DNA of 64,000 nucleotides from Neobacillus rhizophilus (GCF_018343535.1 NZ_JAGYPF010000003.1:248001-312000); one strand, 5' to 3'. Positions 1 to 12,175 are shown, counted from the stretch's first letter. The notes: generated by a model from the sequence alone, not told the origin. A program made the numbers and translations.

Positions 1-2
1 TG

Positions 3-104
3 AAAGCACAAAAGAAACAAAACCAGGAAGAAATTCGCAGAAAGATGATACAAGGCCAGCTAAATGCCCAATTTGGGATACGAAAAGGCCCAGCTTCTCA
101 TTAA
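3..104 (+). CDS. C-terminal end of an unidentified protein (cut by window start)
   Basis: An open frame runs from the window edge to a TAA stop and encodes 33 residues rich in Lys, Gln, Arg and Glu, ending in GIRKGPASH. A strong terminator hairpin overlaps the stop codon, which supports this being the true end of a plus-strand gene. I do not recognise the family. The composition suggests a charged, soluble tail. Without the upstream sequence nothing can be said about function. Confidence 0.4.
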   Translation, partial: KAQKKQNQEEIRRKMIQGQLNAQFGIRKGPASH

Positions 105-122
105 AGAAGCCGGGCTTTTTTG
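88..122 (+). terminator. Rho-independent terminator of the leading partial gene
   Basis: GCCCAGCTTCT pairs with AGAAGCCGGGC (10 of 11 pairs) around a 6-nt loop that includes the stop codon of the upstream frame. A run of six T follows. Confidence 0.85.
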
Positions 123-185
123 TTGTCTCTGGGCTGACTCTGATTCAAATTTCAACATCGATGACCTTCTAAGTAGCAAAAACCA

Positions 186-202
186 TGTAAGAATTCCTAA
201 CA
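186..202 (+). promoter_or_regulatory. TnrA box upstream of amtB
   Basis: TGTAAGAATTCCTAACA matches the Bacillus TnrA/GlnR consensus TGTNANAWWWTNTNACA at every fixed position but one (C for T at position 11). Its centre lies about 47 bp upstream of the start site implied by the promoter at 206-234. That is close to the roughly -49 position from which TnrA activates nrgAB in B. subtilis under nitrogen limitation. The role here is inferred from motif and position. Confidence 0.75.
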
Positions 203-205
203 AGA

Positions 206-234
206 TTGTAGAACTACTAACAAATTAATGTAAA
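206..234 (+). promoter_or_regulatory. Putative SigA promoter of amtB
   Basis: TTGTAG (206-211) and TGTAAA (229-234) are separated by 17 bp. Both hexamers are imperfect, as expected for an activator-dependent promoter with a TnrA box just upstream. Confidence 0.5.
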
Positions 235-289
235 AATACAACTACACCAAACGTTACAAATACTAACATACTTTAAAGGAGGAACAATC

Positions 290-1549
290 ATGGATACTTT
301 ATTTTTAATGAACAGTCTGTGGGTGATGCTGGGAGCAGTCCTAGTCATCTTGATGATCGGTGGCTTCATCCTCTTGGAAACAGGATCAACTCGAATGAAA
401 AATGCCGGTCATGTGGCCGGGAAAACCATTCTTACCTTTGGTATTGGCTCCATTGTATTTTGGGCCGTTGGCTATGGCCTCATTTTTGGTAAAGGAAATT
501 CGCTTATTGGTTTCTCCGACTTCTTTTACTCAGGATATGAAATTGATGGTTTAGCGCTATCAGGTTCAGTATTCTTCCTATTCCAATTAGCATTTGCAGG
601 CATTTCATTAACAATCGCCCTTGGGGGATTTGCCGAACGCGCTAAATTAGGCGCCTATCTCGTCTTCGCCCTCCTATTTTCCGTTATCGTCTATCCGCCG
701 ATTGCCCATTGGATCTGGGGTGGAGGCTGGCTCGCGGAGCATGGTAAACAAGATTTTGCTGGCTCCACTGTTGTTCATTTAACAGGAGCGATGGCGGCAT
801 TGGCAGCTACGATTATCTTAAAACCGAGGATCGGCAAATATAATAAGGATGGCTCCGCTAATAATCTTGCCGGTCATAACCAAGTATTTACCGCCCTTAG
901 CGTGTTGCTTTTATGGGTAGGCTGGTTCGGCTTCAACGCCGGCAGCACGTTATCGGTTGACAAAGCCTTTTTCGGTTTTGTTGCCATCAATACCAACTTG
1001 GCCGCCGCAGCCGGTACCGTCGCGGCGATGATTATCTCTTGGATGGTTTTAGGAAAAGCCGATGTGCCGATGATGCTTAACGGGGCACTAGCAGGCCTTG
1101 TAGCAATTACCGCTTCTTGCGCATTTGTTGAAACTTGGGCTGCAGTGGTGATCGGATTTATTGCAGGAATCCTCGTCTTCTACAGCATTCGTTTTTTTGA
1201 AAAAAGAAAAATTGATGATCCGATTGCAGCATTATCCGTTCATGGTACAGCAGGAGTTTGGGGTACCCTGTCAACTGGATTCTTCGCCACAAAAGATTTA
1301 GCAACGGTTGGGCAGCCGGGATTATTTTATGGTGGCGGCCTGCACCAACTAGGTGTTCAAGCAATGGGGGTTTTGGTGTGCGGCGCCTTTGCCTTTATTG
1401 TCTCTTTTATCCTTCTTAAGATAATGAAAACAGCAATGAACGGACTGAGAGTAACTGAAGAGGAAGAAATTATCGGTCTTGATATGAGCGAACACGGCAG
1501 CTACGGCTACCCTGAATTACTGAAATCCGAACAACGGCTTAATGCTTAA
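290..1549 (+). CDS. amtB: Ammonium transporter, Amt/Rh family
   Basis: This 419-residue membrane protein moves ammonium/ammonia across the cytoplasmic membrane. It has about eleven hydrophobic segments and the family landmarks: an N-terminal LMIGGFILLETG segment, VHLTGAM with the first pore histidine, and SVHGTAGVWGTL with the second. It starts at ATG 8 nt after AAAGGAGG. A near-consensus TnrA box and promoter lie upstream, so it should be induced by nitrogen limitation like B. subtilis nrgA. In B. subtilis the PII gene glnK (nrgB) follows directly. Here the next gene is a DUF294 nucleotidyltransferase instead, after a hairpin that may end the transcript. Family assignment is firm; regulation is inferred. 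Confidence 0.95.
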   Translation: MDTLFLMNSLWVMLGAVLVILMIGGFILLETGSTRMKNAGHVAGKTILTFGIGSIVFWAVGYGLIFGKGNSLIGFSDFFYSGYEIDGLALSGSVFFLFQLAFAGISLTIALGGFAERAKLGAYLVFALLFSVIVYPPIAHWIWGGGWLAEHGKQDFAGSTVVHLTGAMAALAATIILKPRIGKYNKDGSANNLAGHNQVFTALSVLLLWVGWFGFNAGSTLSVDKAFFGFVAINTNLAAAAGTVAAMIISWMVLGKADVPMMLNGALAGLVAITASCAFVETWAAVVIGFIAGILVFYSIRFFEKRKIDDPIAALSVHGTAGVWGTLSTGFFATKDLATVGQPGLFYGGGLHQLGVQAMGVLVCGAFAFIVSFILLKIMKTAMNGLRVTEEEEIIGLDMSEHGSYGYPELLKSEQRLNA

Positions 1550-1561
1550 ATTATTTATTAC

Positions 1562-1592
1562 AAAGAGGCTGTCGAGGACAGCCTCCTCTTTC
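1562..1592 (+). terminator. Hairpin after amtB, probable terminator
   Basis: AGGCTGTC pairs with GACAGCCT around a 3-nt loop, and the stem can extend through AAAG/CTTT with one bulge. The following T tract is short, so termination may be partial and allow read-through into the DUF294 gene, which starts 19 nt later. Confidence 0.6.
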
Positions 1593-1610
1593 TAAAAGGG
1601 GTGGAAGTTA

Positions 1611-2597
1611 ATGGCGTACTCCTGCTATATGGAAATCCGTAAATTTCGCGATGACAAAATAAAGCAAGCATCTCACGACCACATTAAATTAAATCAACTC
1701 CACGATGAAATAATGAAAAAGGTCATCCATTTAGCCTTAAGTCAAACTGCTGAAAAGCTCGGACCTTTGCCCTGTCCATTCTCATTTTTTGTCATGGGTT
1801 CAGCCGGCCGGCTTGAACAGTCTATCTGGAGCGACCAAGATCATGGAATTATTTATCAGGATGATCGTGTTGAAACAAAGGTTTATTTCCTTGAACTAGG
1901 AAAAGAAATTTCAAAGGGGTTATTCCAAGCCGGATATTCTTATTGTGATGGCGGGGTGATGGCCAGCAATCCGTTGTGGTGCAAATCCTTATATGAATGG
2001 CATCATCAATTGATGAAGTGGATTTTTGAGTTCTCATGGGAGTCTGTTCGCTATCTATTAATCTTTATAGACGCGAGAACATTATTGGGAGATGAGGGAT
2101 TTGTAGATACTTTAAAAAATCAAATCTATCAGACCGCAAATAAAGATCAGCTTGTTAAAAAAATGCTTAACAACACGAAGTATCTCAAAAATGGCATTAA
2201 CGTATTCGGAAAGTTAGTGACTGAAACACACGGGCCATACGCTGGATTGCTAAACATCAAAGAAATCGGCATCTTACCTTACGTAAATGCCGTCCGTCTC
2301 ATTGCAATCAAAGAGAATCTGCTCACAACACCAACACTTGAACGACTAGATACACTTTCAGAACTACATTTTTCCGATATCGATATAGATTTTTTCAAAG
2401 ATCAGTTTATTAGATTATTAAACTTTCGGCTAATCTATTGTAATCAAACAAATTACGATTCTGGTCATTATTTGCCGGTCGCCCACTTATCGAGAGAGCA
2501 ATCGAAAGAATTAAAAGATATGATCAAAAACGGCTCAGCCCTTTTTCACTCTGTCCGAAAGTTAATTGAAAAGGAAGATTCCCATGCCAATGAATGA
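1611..2597 (+). CDS. DUF294 nucleotidyltransferase-like protein
   Basis: This 328-residue soluble protein has the DUF294 nucleotidyltransferase motif GSAGRLEQ at about residues 63-70, followed by a DQDHG metal-binding pair. This is the same fold as the uridylyltransferase domain of GlnD. The C-terminal half resembles the DUF294 substrate-binding helical domain. There are no CBS or cNMP domains, which many DUF294 proteins carry. The target of any nucleotidyl transfer is unknown. It overlaps the downstream exonuclease gene by 14 nt, so the two are translationally coupled. The ammonium transporter lies upstream. A role in nitrogen signalling is tempting but unsupported beyond this neighbourhood. 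Confidence 0.8.
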   Translation: MAYSCYMEIRKFRDDKIKQASHDHIKLNQLHDEIMKKVIHLALSQTAEKLGPLPCPFSFFVMGSAGRLEQSIWSDQDHGIIYQDDRVETKVYFLELGKEISKGLFQAGYSYCDGGVMASNPLWCKSLYEWHHQLMKWIFEFSWESVRYLLIFIDARTLLGDEGFVDTLKNQIYQTANKDQLVKKMLNNTKYLKNGINVFGKLVTETHGPYAGLLNIKEIGILPYVNAVRLIAIKENLLTTPTLERLDTLSELHFSDIDIDFFKDQFIRLLNFRLIYCNQTNYDSGHYLPVAHLSREQSKELKDMIKNGSALFHSVRKLIEKEDSHANE

Positions 2598-3318
2598 AAT
2601 GATTCAATTCTTCAGACAACTTTCCGGAAAAATCAATTCCAATCTTTACGCTGGCCTGCCGTGGAGCTCTTCACCGCAGCACCACGCATTCCTCAGGTGG
2701 CTGCAGAAAGAACTCAAGCAGACTAACACACTGCAAATCCCTCTCCATGAGCTGCCGGTAGTTGTATTTGATATAGAGACAACAGGTTTTTATCCAGAGA
2801 AGGGGGATCAGATGATTTCGATTGGAGCGGTCAAAATGATAGGAGCAGAAATGAAAGCGGAGGAAACTTTTTATACTCTCGTAAAGTCAGACCTTCCTCT
2901 ATCAAAGGAGATTTCTGAACTAACCAGTATTCAAGAGATGGAATTACGTCATGCCCCTAATCCCGCAGATGTACTTGTGGATTTTTTCAAATTTATCAAA
3001 AGTAATATTCTTGTCGCCCATCACTCCAATCATGAGCTGAATTTTATGAGAAAGATGACAAGGGATTATCTGCGCTGTAGTTTTGACCACCGTATTGTCG
3101 ATACATCCTTCCTGCTTCGGCTTGAAGACCCATCCGTTAATCCAAGGCCGCTCGAGGAAATCTGCCAGAACTGCGGCATTGAAATAAAGAACCGGCATCA
3201 TGCTCTTGGAGATGCGCTTATGACAGCCAAGATTTGGAGTCATTATCTAAATGCTGCAGAAACAAAAGGCTTTAAAAATCTGCAGGAAATATATGAATAT
3301 CTTTCAAAGCTTAAGTAA
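2584..3318 (+). CDS. DnaQ-like 3'-5' exonuclease (DEDDh)
   Basis: This 244-residue protein has a DEDDh exonuclease domain from about residue 60: FDIETTGF gives the DxE metal ligands, an internal HHSNHE segment is in the Exo II region, and HHALGDA is the Exo III motif with catalytic His and Asp. Such domains hydrolyse 3' ends of DNA or RNA, as in the PolC/DinG proofreading domains. About 60 N-terminal residues precede the domain and have no clear family. I chose ATG 2584, which has AAGGAAG 6 nt upstream; an earlier TTG is less likely. It overlaps the DUF294 gene. The DUF294-exonuclease pairing is, from memory, recurrent in bacteria, but its job is not defined. Confidence 0.85.
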   Translation: MPMNEMIQFFRQLSGKINSNLYAGLPWSSSPQHHAFLRWLQKELKQTNTLQIPLHELPVVVFDIETTGFYPEKGDQMISIGAVKMIGAEMKAEETFYTLVKSDLPLSKEISELTSIQEMELRHAPNPADVLVDFFKFIKSNILVAHHSNHELNFMRKMTRDYLRCSFDHRIVDTSFLLRLEDPSVNPRPLEEICQNCGIEIKNRHHALGDALMTAKIWSHYLNAAETKGFKNLQEIYEYLSKLK

Positions 3319-3376
3319 CGATAACAGTCTGTTGAATAAATATACAAGCCGCTACATTTTTTCTACTATAATTAAT

Positions 3377-3409
3377 GGAAGGAAAAATTAACTTTCTTTC
3401 CGTTTATTT
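3377..3409 (+). terminator. Weak hairpin after the exonuclease gene
   Basis: GGAAGGAAA pairs with TTTCTTTCC (one wobble) around a 7-nt loop, followed by a T-rich stretch. It is AT-rich and weak. Just after it lies a run of eight C (3413-3420). The rest of 3319-3500 shows no gene. Confidence 0.35.
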
Positions 3410-3501
3410 CCTCCCCCCCCAATTTAAATTCCCACAATAAATCTGCAAATAAAAAAATTCACAAATTTTTTTATTTTCGTTATATCCCCATGATAAAAGG
3501 A

Positions 3502-3516
3502 TTGTAAACGCTCCCA
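3502..3516 (+). promoter_or_regulatory. cre site (CcpA) upstream of ilvD
   Basis: TTGTAAACGCTCCCA fits the cre consensus WTGNAANCGNWNNCW at all positions. Its centre lies about 79 bp upstream of the start site implied by the ilvD promoter. In B. subtilis CcpA activates ilv-leu from an upstream cre, so this is probably an activating site linking branched-chain synthesis to carbon supply. The position here is not identical to B. subtilis, so activation is an inference. Confidence 0.7.
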
Positions 3517-3534
3517 GTTTGTTTAACTAGTTTG

Positions 3535-3549
3535 AATTGTCAGATTTTT
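3535..3549 (+). promoter_or_regulatory. Candidate CodY box
   Basis: AATTGTCAGATTTTT matches 11 of 15 positions of the CodY consensus AATTTTCNGAAAATT and ends 4 bp before the -35 hexamer. CodY represses ilv genes when isoleucine and GTP are high. Four mismatches in an AT-rich region make this only suggestive. Confidence 0.35.
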
Positions 3550-3552
3550 ATG

Positions 3553-3581
3553 TTGACCATGTCTTTAATTGGTTGTATGAT
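3553..3581 (+). promoter_or_regulatory. SigA promoter of ilvD
   Basis: TTGACC and TATGAT with a 17-bp spacer, close to consensus. The implied leader is about 140 nt and contains a small hairpin around 3600-3613 but no T-box. Confidence 0.7.
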
Positions 3582-3728
3582 AATCGTCAATAAGTACTAA
3601 GAAATTTTTCTTGGCGCCTTTATTCAATTCTTTATAAATGAGAACGACAAAGGCTCTTCTTTTTAATAACGGAATGGCTTGTCAATATGAAGAAACAAAC
3701 CATGACCTGTCAGTTAGGAGATCGTAAA

Positions 3729-5399
3729 ATGAGAAGCGATATGATTAAAAAGGGGATTGATCGTGCTCCCCACCGCAGCTTACTATACGCAACAGGGGTC
3801 AAAACGAGTGACCTGGAAAAACCGTTTATCGGTGTTTGTAACTCGTACATTGATATTATCCCTGGTCATAAACACCTTAATCATTTCGGTGAAATAGTCA
3901 AGGAAGCCATCCGCGAAGCTGGCGGTATTCCTTTCGAATTTAATACAATCGGTGTCGATGACGGAATTGCTATGGGACATATCGGAATGCGTTATTCGCT
4001 TCCAAGCCGTGAAATTATCGCGGACAGTGCCGAAACAGTCATCAATGCCCATTGGTTCGATGGAGTCTTTTACATTCCGAACTGTGACAAGATCACGCCA
4101 GGAATGTTGATGGCAGCAGCCCGAACCAATGTACCATCAGTTTTTGTATCAGGCGGTCCGATGGAGGCTGGTGTTTCACCAACAACTGGAAAAAATCTTT
4201 CCCTTACTTCAGTTTTTGAAGGTGTTGGTGCTTACCACAATGGTACCATCAGCCAGCAGCAGCTACTTGAAATTGAAACCAATGCTTGCCCTACTTGCGG
4301 CTCATGTTCTGGAATGTTCACAGCGAACTCCATGAATTGTTTAATGGAAGTTTTAGGAATGACCGTACCTGGTAACGGTACGATGGTGGCTACTTCTGAC
4401 GAACGTCATGAACTAATTAGGCAAGCTGCAAGACATTTAATTGAATTAGTAAAAAAAGATATTAAACCTCGTGACATTATAACAAGAGAAGCCATTGATA
4501 ATGCATTTGCACTTGATATGGCTATGGGCGGATCAACTAATACTGTGTTACACACATTAGCTATCGCCCATGAAGCTGGTATTGAATATGATCTTCGCGA
4601 CATTAATAAAATCGCTGAAAGAGTTCCATACCTAGCCAAAATTATGCCAGCATCTGATTATTCAATGGACGATGTTCATCGTGCCGGCGGCGTAAGTGCC
4701 ATCATCAATGAGCTTTATAAAGTAGAAGGCGCATTGCATGATAACTGCCTAACGATTACAGGAAAAACTCTTCAGGAAAATGTGAAGGAAGCAACAATCA
4801 CCAATGAAGCAGTCATCCGGACAAAAGATAATCCATATAGCCCAGTTGGTGGACTATCCATCCTATATGGAAATATTGCTCCAGATGGCGCAGTAATCAA
4901 GGTTGGCGCTGTAGATCCTTCGATTAAAACATTCTTAGGTGAAGCAATTGTGTTTGAATCCCAAGATGAGGCATTAGAAAGCATTCATAACGGGACAGTT
5001 AAAGCCGGCCATGTAGTGGTTATCCGCTATGAAGGTCCTAAAGGCGGTCCAGGAATGCCAGAAATGCTAGCTCCTACCTCCGCAATTATGGGCCGGGGCC
5101 TAGGTAAAGAAGTTGCCCTTATCACTGATGGACGTTTCTCCGGAGCAAGCCGAGGCATTTCTATCGGCCATATCTCACCGGAAGCAGCCGAAGGCGGTCC
5201 AATCGCTTTAGTACAAAATGGCGATAAAATCTTAATTGATCTTGAAGCCCGCTCTATTGAACTTCTTATCGATGATGAAGAGCTTGCTGAAAGACGCCGC
5301 AATTGGGTAAAGCCGGAGCCTAAAATCAAATCTGGCTATCTAGCAAAATATGCAAAACTCGTTACTTCAGCCAATACCGGCGGGGTAATGAAAATATAA
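3729..5399 (+). CDS. ilvD: Dihydroxy-acid dehydratase
   Basis: IlvD dehydrates 2,3-dihydroxy-isovalerate and dihydroxy-methylvalerate to the keto acids before valine and isoleucine. The sequence shows the iron-sulfur ligands in CDKITPGM and [11 protein letters not shown] and the conserved [11 protein letters not shown] and GRFSGASRG segments. I place the start at ATG 3729 (556 residues), because TTAGGAG lies 8 nt upstream and the protein then begins like other Bacillus IlvD. An in-frame ATG at 3687 lacks a ribosome site. It has its own promoter with a cre and a possible CodY site, and it is separated from ilvB by a T-box leader. Confidence 0.97.
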   Translation: MRSDMIKKGIDRAPHRSLLYATGVKTSDLEKPFIGVCNSYIDIIPGHKHLNHFGEIVKEAIREAGGIPFEFNTIGVDDGIAMGHIGMRYSLPSREIIADSAETVINAHWFDGVFYIPNCDKITPGMLMAAARTNVPSVFVSGGPMEAGVSPTTGKNLSLTSVFEGVGAYHNGTISQQQLLEIETNACPTCGSCSGMFTANSMNCLMEVLGMTVPGNGTMVATSDERHELIRQAARHLIELVKKDIKPRDIITREAIDNAFALDMAMGGSTNTVLHTLAIAHEAGIEYDLRDINKIAERVPYLAKIMPASDYSMDDVHRAGGVSAIINELYKVEGALHDNCLTITGKTLQENVKEATITNEAVIRTKDNPYSPVGGLSILYGNIAPDGAVIKVGAVDPSIKTFLGEAIVFESQDEALESIHNGTVKAGHVVVIRYEGPKGGPGMPEMLAPTSAIMGRGLGKEVALITDGRFSGASRGISIGHISPEAAEGGPIALVQNGDKILIDLEARSIELLIDDEELAERRRNWVKPEPKIKSGYLAKYAKLVTSANTGGVMKI

Positions 5400-5474
5400 A
5401 TTTTAACAATTTCACTGGGAGCCAATTAGTACCCCTCCCCTTCACTCAAGAAGTTAAGGTACTAAAACAAAACC

Positions 5475-5821
5475 TTTGACAAAAAAATAGTCAAATCGAT
5501 GACGGGAATAAAGGTGTAGGAATTTGTATTTTCAGAGAGCTGGGGTTGCTGGAAGCCCAGTAATACAACCTACACCGACATCATCCCTGAGTGTTATTCT
5601 GAACGGTTTTTAACTCAGTAGGTCTAACCGGGTGTCAACTTAGAGCACCTGTTACAAAAAGAAGCGTTTCTTTTAGATTAGTTGTCGCTTCATGAGGCAG
5701 TATTCGTAAGGATACTGTGAAAACCGGGTGGTACCGAGAAAATGAAAGGCCTTTTCTCCCCGAACATTCTGCTTTTGATGTACTTGACTGCAGTTTATTC
5801 GGAGAGAACAGGCCTTTTTTA
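5475..5821 (+). promoter_or_regulatory. T-box riboswitch (probably tRNA-Ile) before ilvB
   Basis: The leader holds the T-box core ACCGGGTGGTACCG at 5723-5736 and a stem I with an AGAGAG bulge, where GGTGTAGG pairs with CCTACACC. A terminator from 5745 pairs AAAGGCC with GGCCTTT in a 20-bp stem (18 matches) and is followed by T. In the specifier loop the pattern GAC-ATC-A puts codon ATC (Ile) at 5580-5582. Uncharged tRNA should stabilise the antiterminator and let ilvB-leuB be transcribed. A TTTGAC/GTCAAA inverted repeat lies at the 5' end. I see no convincing promoter of its own, so transcripts may come from ilvD. Confidence 0.9.
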
Positions 5822-5890
5822 CTGTGTTTAAACACAGTTGAAGTTTTAGTTTTTTTAATATTCAATTACCCATAAGGAGGGAACTACGAC

Positions 5891-7614
5891 GTGAAAGCAG
5901 AAGCAAAGCTGGAATTCCAAACCAGTACGGCACCAAAAACAGGTGCAGACCTTCTCATCGATCTTTTAATTAAAGAAGGTGTTGATACATTATTCGGGTA
6001 TCCTGGAGGTGCCGTCCTGCCGATTTATGATGCGATTTATCGGGCACAAAAATCCATTAAGCACGTCCTCTTCCGCCACGAGCAAGGAATGATTCATGCC
6101 GCTGAAGGGTATGCCCGAATTACCGGAAAGCCTGGGGTTGTCATCGCTACTTCAGGTCCCGGGGCAACGAACTTGGTTACTGGAATTACAGATGCCATGA
6201 TGGATTCCTTACCACTTGTGATTTTCACAGGGCAGGTAGCACGGACAGTCATCGGAACAGATGCCTTCCAAGAAGCAGATGTAATGGCGATTACCACGCC
6301 CATTACAAAACACAATTATCAAGTGCAATCTGTAACCGACCTGCCGAGAATTGTTAAGGAAGCTTTTCATATTGCTTCTACAGGAAGACCAGGCCCGGTT
6401 TTAGTTGATGTACCGAAGGATATCTCTTCTGAAATTTTAACGGTAATCCCAGGAAATGCTGCCATGGACCTGCCAGGCTATCAGCCAACCATCAAACCGA
6501 ATCCATTGCAAATTCGTAAGCTTGCTGAGGCCCTTCCAAAAGCTAAAAAGCCTGTAATTCTTTCCGGCGCTGGCGTTCTCCATGCAAAAGCCTCCGCAGA
6601 ATTAACGGCTTTTGCTGAAAAACATAAGATTCCAGTCGTAACCACCCTGCTTGGACTTGGAACCTTTCCAGCAGATAGCCCGCTCTCCTTGGGAATGGGC
6701 GGTATGCACGGAACTTATGCAGCTAACATGGCTTTATACGAATCCGATTTGCTCATCAATTTCGGTGCTCGTTTTGATGATAGATTAACAGGAAACTTGA
6801 AGCATTTTGCTCCATTTGCGAAAGTCGCGCACATCGACATCGACCCTGCGGAAATTGGCAAGAACGTTCCAACCCAAATTCCAATTGTGGCCGATGCCAA
6901 AGTAGCTTTAACACAATTGATTGAAGAAGCAGCGAATTCCCCTTCACATGAGGATTGGCTGGAAACTCTTAATCAAAATAAAAAGGACTTTCCGCTTTGG
7001 TATCAGCATGATCCAAACGGCATGAGCCCGCAATGGTTAATCGAAGCAGTTCATAAGGTTACAAATGGTAATGCGATTGTAGCCACAGATGTTGGTCAGC
7101 ATCAAATGTGGGCTGCACAGTTTTATAACTTCAATCATCCGCACCGCTGGATTACTTCGGGCGGACTTGGAACAATGGGCTTCGGCTTCCCTGCTGCGAT
7201 TGGGGCGCAGATGGCTGAACCAGACAGTACAGTAGTGGCAATTGTCGGCGATGCCGGGTTCCAAATGACACTGCAGGAATTATCGGTCATTTACGAACGC
7301 AACCTGCCAGTTAAAATCATTATTGTTAATAACGGCGCACTTGGGATGGTCCGTCAGTGGCAGGAGCTTCAATATGATAATCGCATTTCCGAATCCCTGC
7401 TTCATACTCAGCCTGATTTTGTCAAACTGGCTGAAAGCTATGGAATCCGCGGTGCAAAAATTGATAATCAGGAAGACCTTGTTGCCTCCCTGCCAGAGCT
7501 TATGGCCTATGATGGTCCGGTTCTGATTGATGCCCGAGTCCTTCAGAAGGAAAAAGTTTTTCCAATGGTTGCTCCTGGCAAAGGGCTTCATGAAATGATT
7601 GGGGTGAAACCAGA

Positions 7615-7618
<4 letters not shown>
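5891..7618 (+). CDS. ilvB: Acetolactate synthase, large (catalytic) subunit
   Basis: IlvB condenses pyruvate with pyruvate or 2-ketobutyrate, the first common step to valine, leucine and isoleucine, using thiamine diphosphate and FAD. At 575 residues it has the N-terminal TPP-binding domain with catalytic Glu in [13 protein letters not shown], a central FAD-binding domain, and the C-terminal TPP motif from GDAGFQM to IIIVNN. It begins with GTG, 10 nt after AAGGAGG, which is the best-placed start. The regulatory subunit gene overlaps it by 4 nt. Expression depends on the T-box just upstream. This is a biosynthetic rather than a catabolic AlsS-type enzyme, judging by context. Confidence 0.97.
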
Positions 7619-10725
<3,107 letters not shown>

Positions 10726-10825
10726 AACAGTTGTAATGCAGGTTTTGGTAATGGTACTGAACCCTGCATTATACAGAAATAAACTAGGAACTAAATTTTT
10801 AAAAATAATAAGGAGGTTGCTTCTA

Positions 10826-11932
10826 GTGAAAAAACGAATTGTCTTACTTCCCGGTGATGGTATCGGCAAGGAAGTTATGCATTCCGCGAAGGAAGTATTA
10901 ACGGCGATTGCAGAAGAATATAATCATACTTTTAGCTTTGAAAACCATGAAATCGGAGGAGCAGCCATTGACCAATATGGCACTCCCCTGCCGGAAACAA
11001 CAGTTGATGCCTGTAAGCAGGCTGATGCCGTTCTTTTAGGTGCTGTCGGCGGTCCGAAATGGGATAACAATCCTTCCCACCTGCGTCCTGAACGAGGCCT
11101 CTTGGGAATCAGAAAGGCCCTTGATTTATATGCCAACTTACGGCCAATCAAAGGCTTCAAGAATCTTCTTCACGCTTCGCCGCTTAAAGAAGAAATTGTT
11201 TCTGGAAGCGACCTCCTTATTGTCCGTGAATTAACTGGCGGTATTTACTTTGGTACTCCAAGTGAACGGCGTGATAACGGCGAATCGGTTGTCGATACTC
11301 TAGCTTATACTCGCCGCGAGATTGAAAGAATCGTAGATAAGGCATTCCAAGCAGCTCAAGGGCGCCGCGGCAAGCTTACTTCGGTTGACAAGGCGAATGT
11401 ACTTGAATCCAGCAAGATGTGGCGTGAAATCGTCGAGGAGAAAAAAGCACAGTACCCTGAAGTGTCTGTTGAGCATGTATTGGTCGATGCTGCAGCAATG
11501 AAGCTAATCACCAACCCTGCTTCTTTCGATGTTGTTGTCACTGAGAACATGTTTGGCGACATCTTAAGCGATGAAGCATCTGTTTTAACAGGCTCCCTGG
11601 GTATGCTTCCTTCTGCCAGCTTAAATGAATCTGGCGTCGGACTTTATGAACCGGTTCACGGCTCAGCTCCTGACATTGCTGGAAAAGGCCTAGCCAACCC
11701 GGTTGCGATGATTTTATCCGCTGCCTTGATGCTTAGGTATTCCTTCGAACTGGAGGACGAAGCCAAAATTATCGAAGATGCTGTCCAGTCTGTACTCGAT
11801 GCCGGCTATCATACTGCTGATTTGCAGATTCCAAACGGCCGCCAAGTGGGCACCGAAGAAATGACAAAATTAATCGTCGACTATATCCGTACATTAAACG
11901 CATCTAAGTGTATCGCAAGCTGTTACTATTAA
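10826..11932 (+). CDS. leuB: 3-Isopropylmalate dehydrogenase
   Basis: LeuB oxidises and decarboxylates 3-isopropylmalate with NAD+. Seen are the N-terminal KRIVLLPGDGIGKEV, the ELTGGIYFG substrate segment, and EPVHGSAPDIAGKGLANP near the NAD site. The start is GTG 10826, 9 nt after AAGGAGG, giving 368 residues. The frame continues upstream into leuA, but that extension is not family sequence. A 100-bp gap separates it from leuA. The last residues, NASKCIASCYY, are unusual and perhaps a slightly altered tail. A terminator follows, unlike the usual direct leuB-leuC junction. Confidence 0.96.
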   Translation: MKKRIVLLPGDGIGKEVMHSAKEVLTAIAEEYNHTFSFENHEIGGAAIDQYGTPLPETTVDACKQADAVLLGAVGGPKWDNNPSHLRPERGLLGIRKALDLYANLRPIKGFKNLLHASPLKEEIVSGSDLLIVRELTGGIYFGTPSERRDNGESVVDTLAYTRREIERIVDKAFQAAQGRRGKLTSVDKANVLESSKMWREIVEEKKAQYPEVSVEHVLVDAAAMKLITNPASFDVVVTENMFGDILSDEASVLTGSLGMLPSASLNESGVGLYEPVHGSAPDIAGKGLANPVAMILSAALMLRYSFELEDEAKIIEDAVQSVLDAGYHTADLQIPNGRQVGTEEMTKLIVDYIRTLNASKCIASCYY

Positions 11933-11943
11933 ATCTTTGGGCG

Positions 11944-11980
11944 CGCCAGGCCGTGGCAGGATTGGGCCTGGCGTTTTCTT
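11944..11980 (+). terminator. Strong terminator between leuB and leuC
   Basis: CGCCAGGCC pairs perfectly with GGCCTGGCG around a 12-nt loop and is followed by TTTTCTTC. It should end most ilvB-leuB transcripts before leuC. Confidence 0.85.
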
Positions 11981-12021
11981 CTAAAAAGAAGGTTCCTTTA
12001 TCAATCGGCACGTCGAATTTG

Positions 12022-12051
12022 TTGGCTTTAGTATCGTATTTGTCCTATAAA
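12022..12051 (+). promoter_or_regulatory. Putative promoter of leuCD
   Basis: TTGGCT and TATAAA with an 18-bp spacer lie just after the leuB terminator. The implied start is near 12058, so the repeat array that follows would be in the 5' leader of leuC. Confidence 0.4.
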
Positions 12052-12055
12052 GTGG

Positions 12056-12175
12056 ATTCGCTGATATATTTTAAAATTCGCCGATATATTCCTAGAATTC
12101 GCTGATATATCTTAAAATTCGCCGATATCATGAGTAAATTCGCTGATATATTCCAAAAATCCGCTGATAAAATTT
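12056..12175 (-). repeat. Six-unit tandem repeat, 20-21 bp period, core TATCNGCGAAT
   Basis: On the plus strand ATTCGCTGATATAT-type and ATTCGCCGATATAT-type units alternate, with GATA at 12063, 12083, 12104, 12124, 12145 and 12166. The spacing is about two turns of the helix. Read on the minus strand the core is TATCRGCGAAT, the same as the array at 54115-54228. No gene is seen in 11981-12266. Confidence 0.85.

Noticed and set aside
3319-3360. TnrA box after the exonuclease gene (TGTTGAATAAATATACA)
   Set aside because: Three mismatches at fixed positions and far from the ilvD promoter.
5635-5865. Minus-strand frame across the T-box leader
   Set aside because: It is antisense to a clear T-box with terminator.
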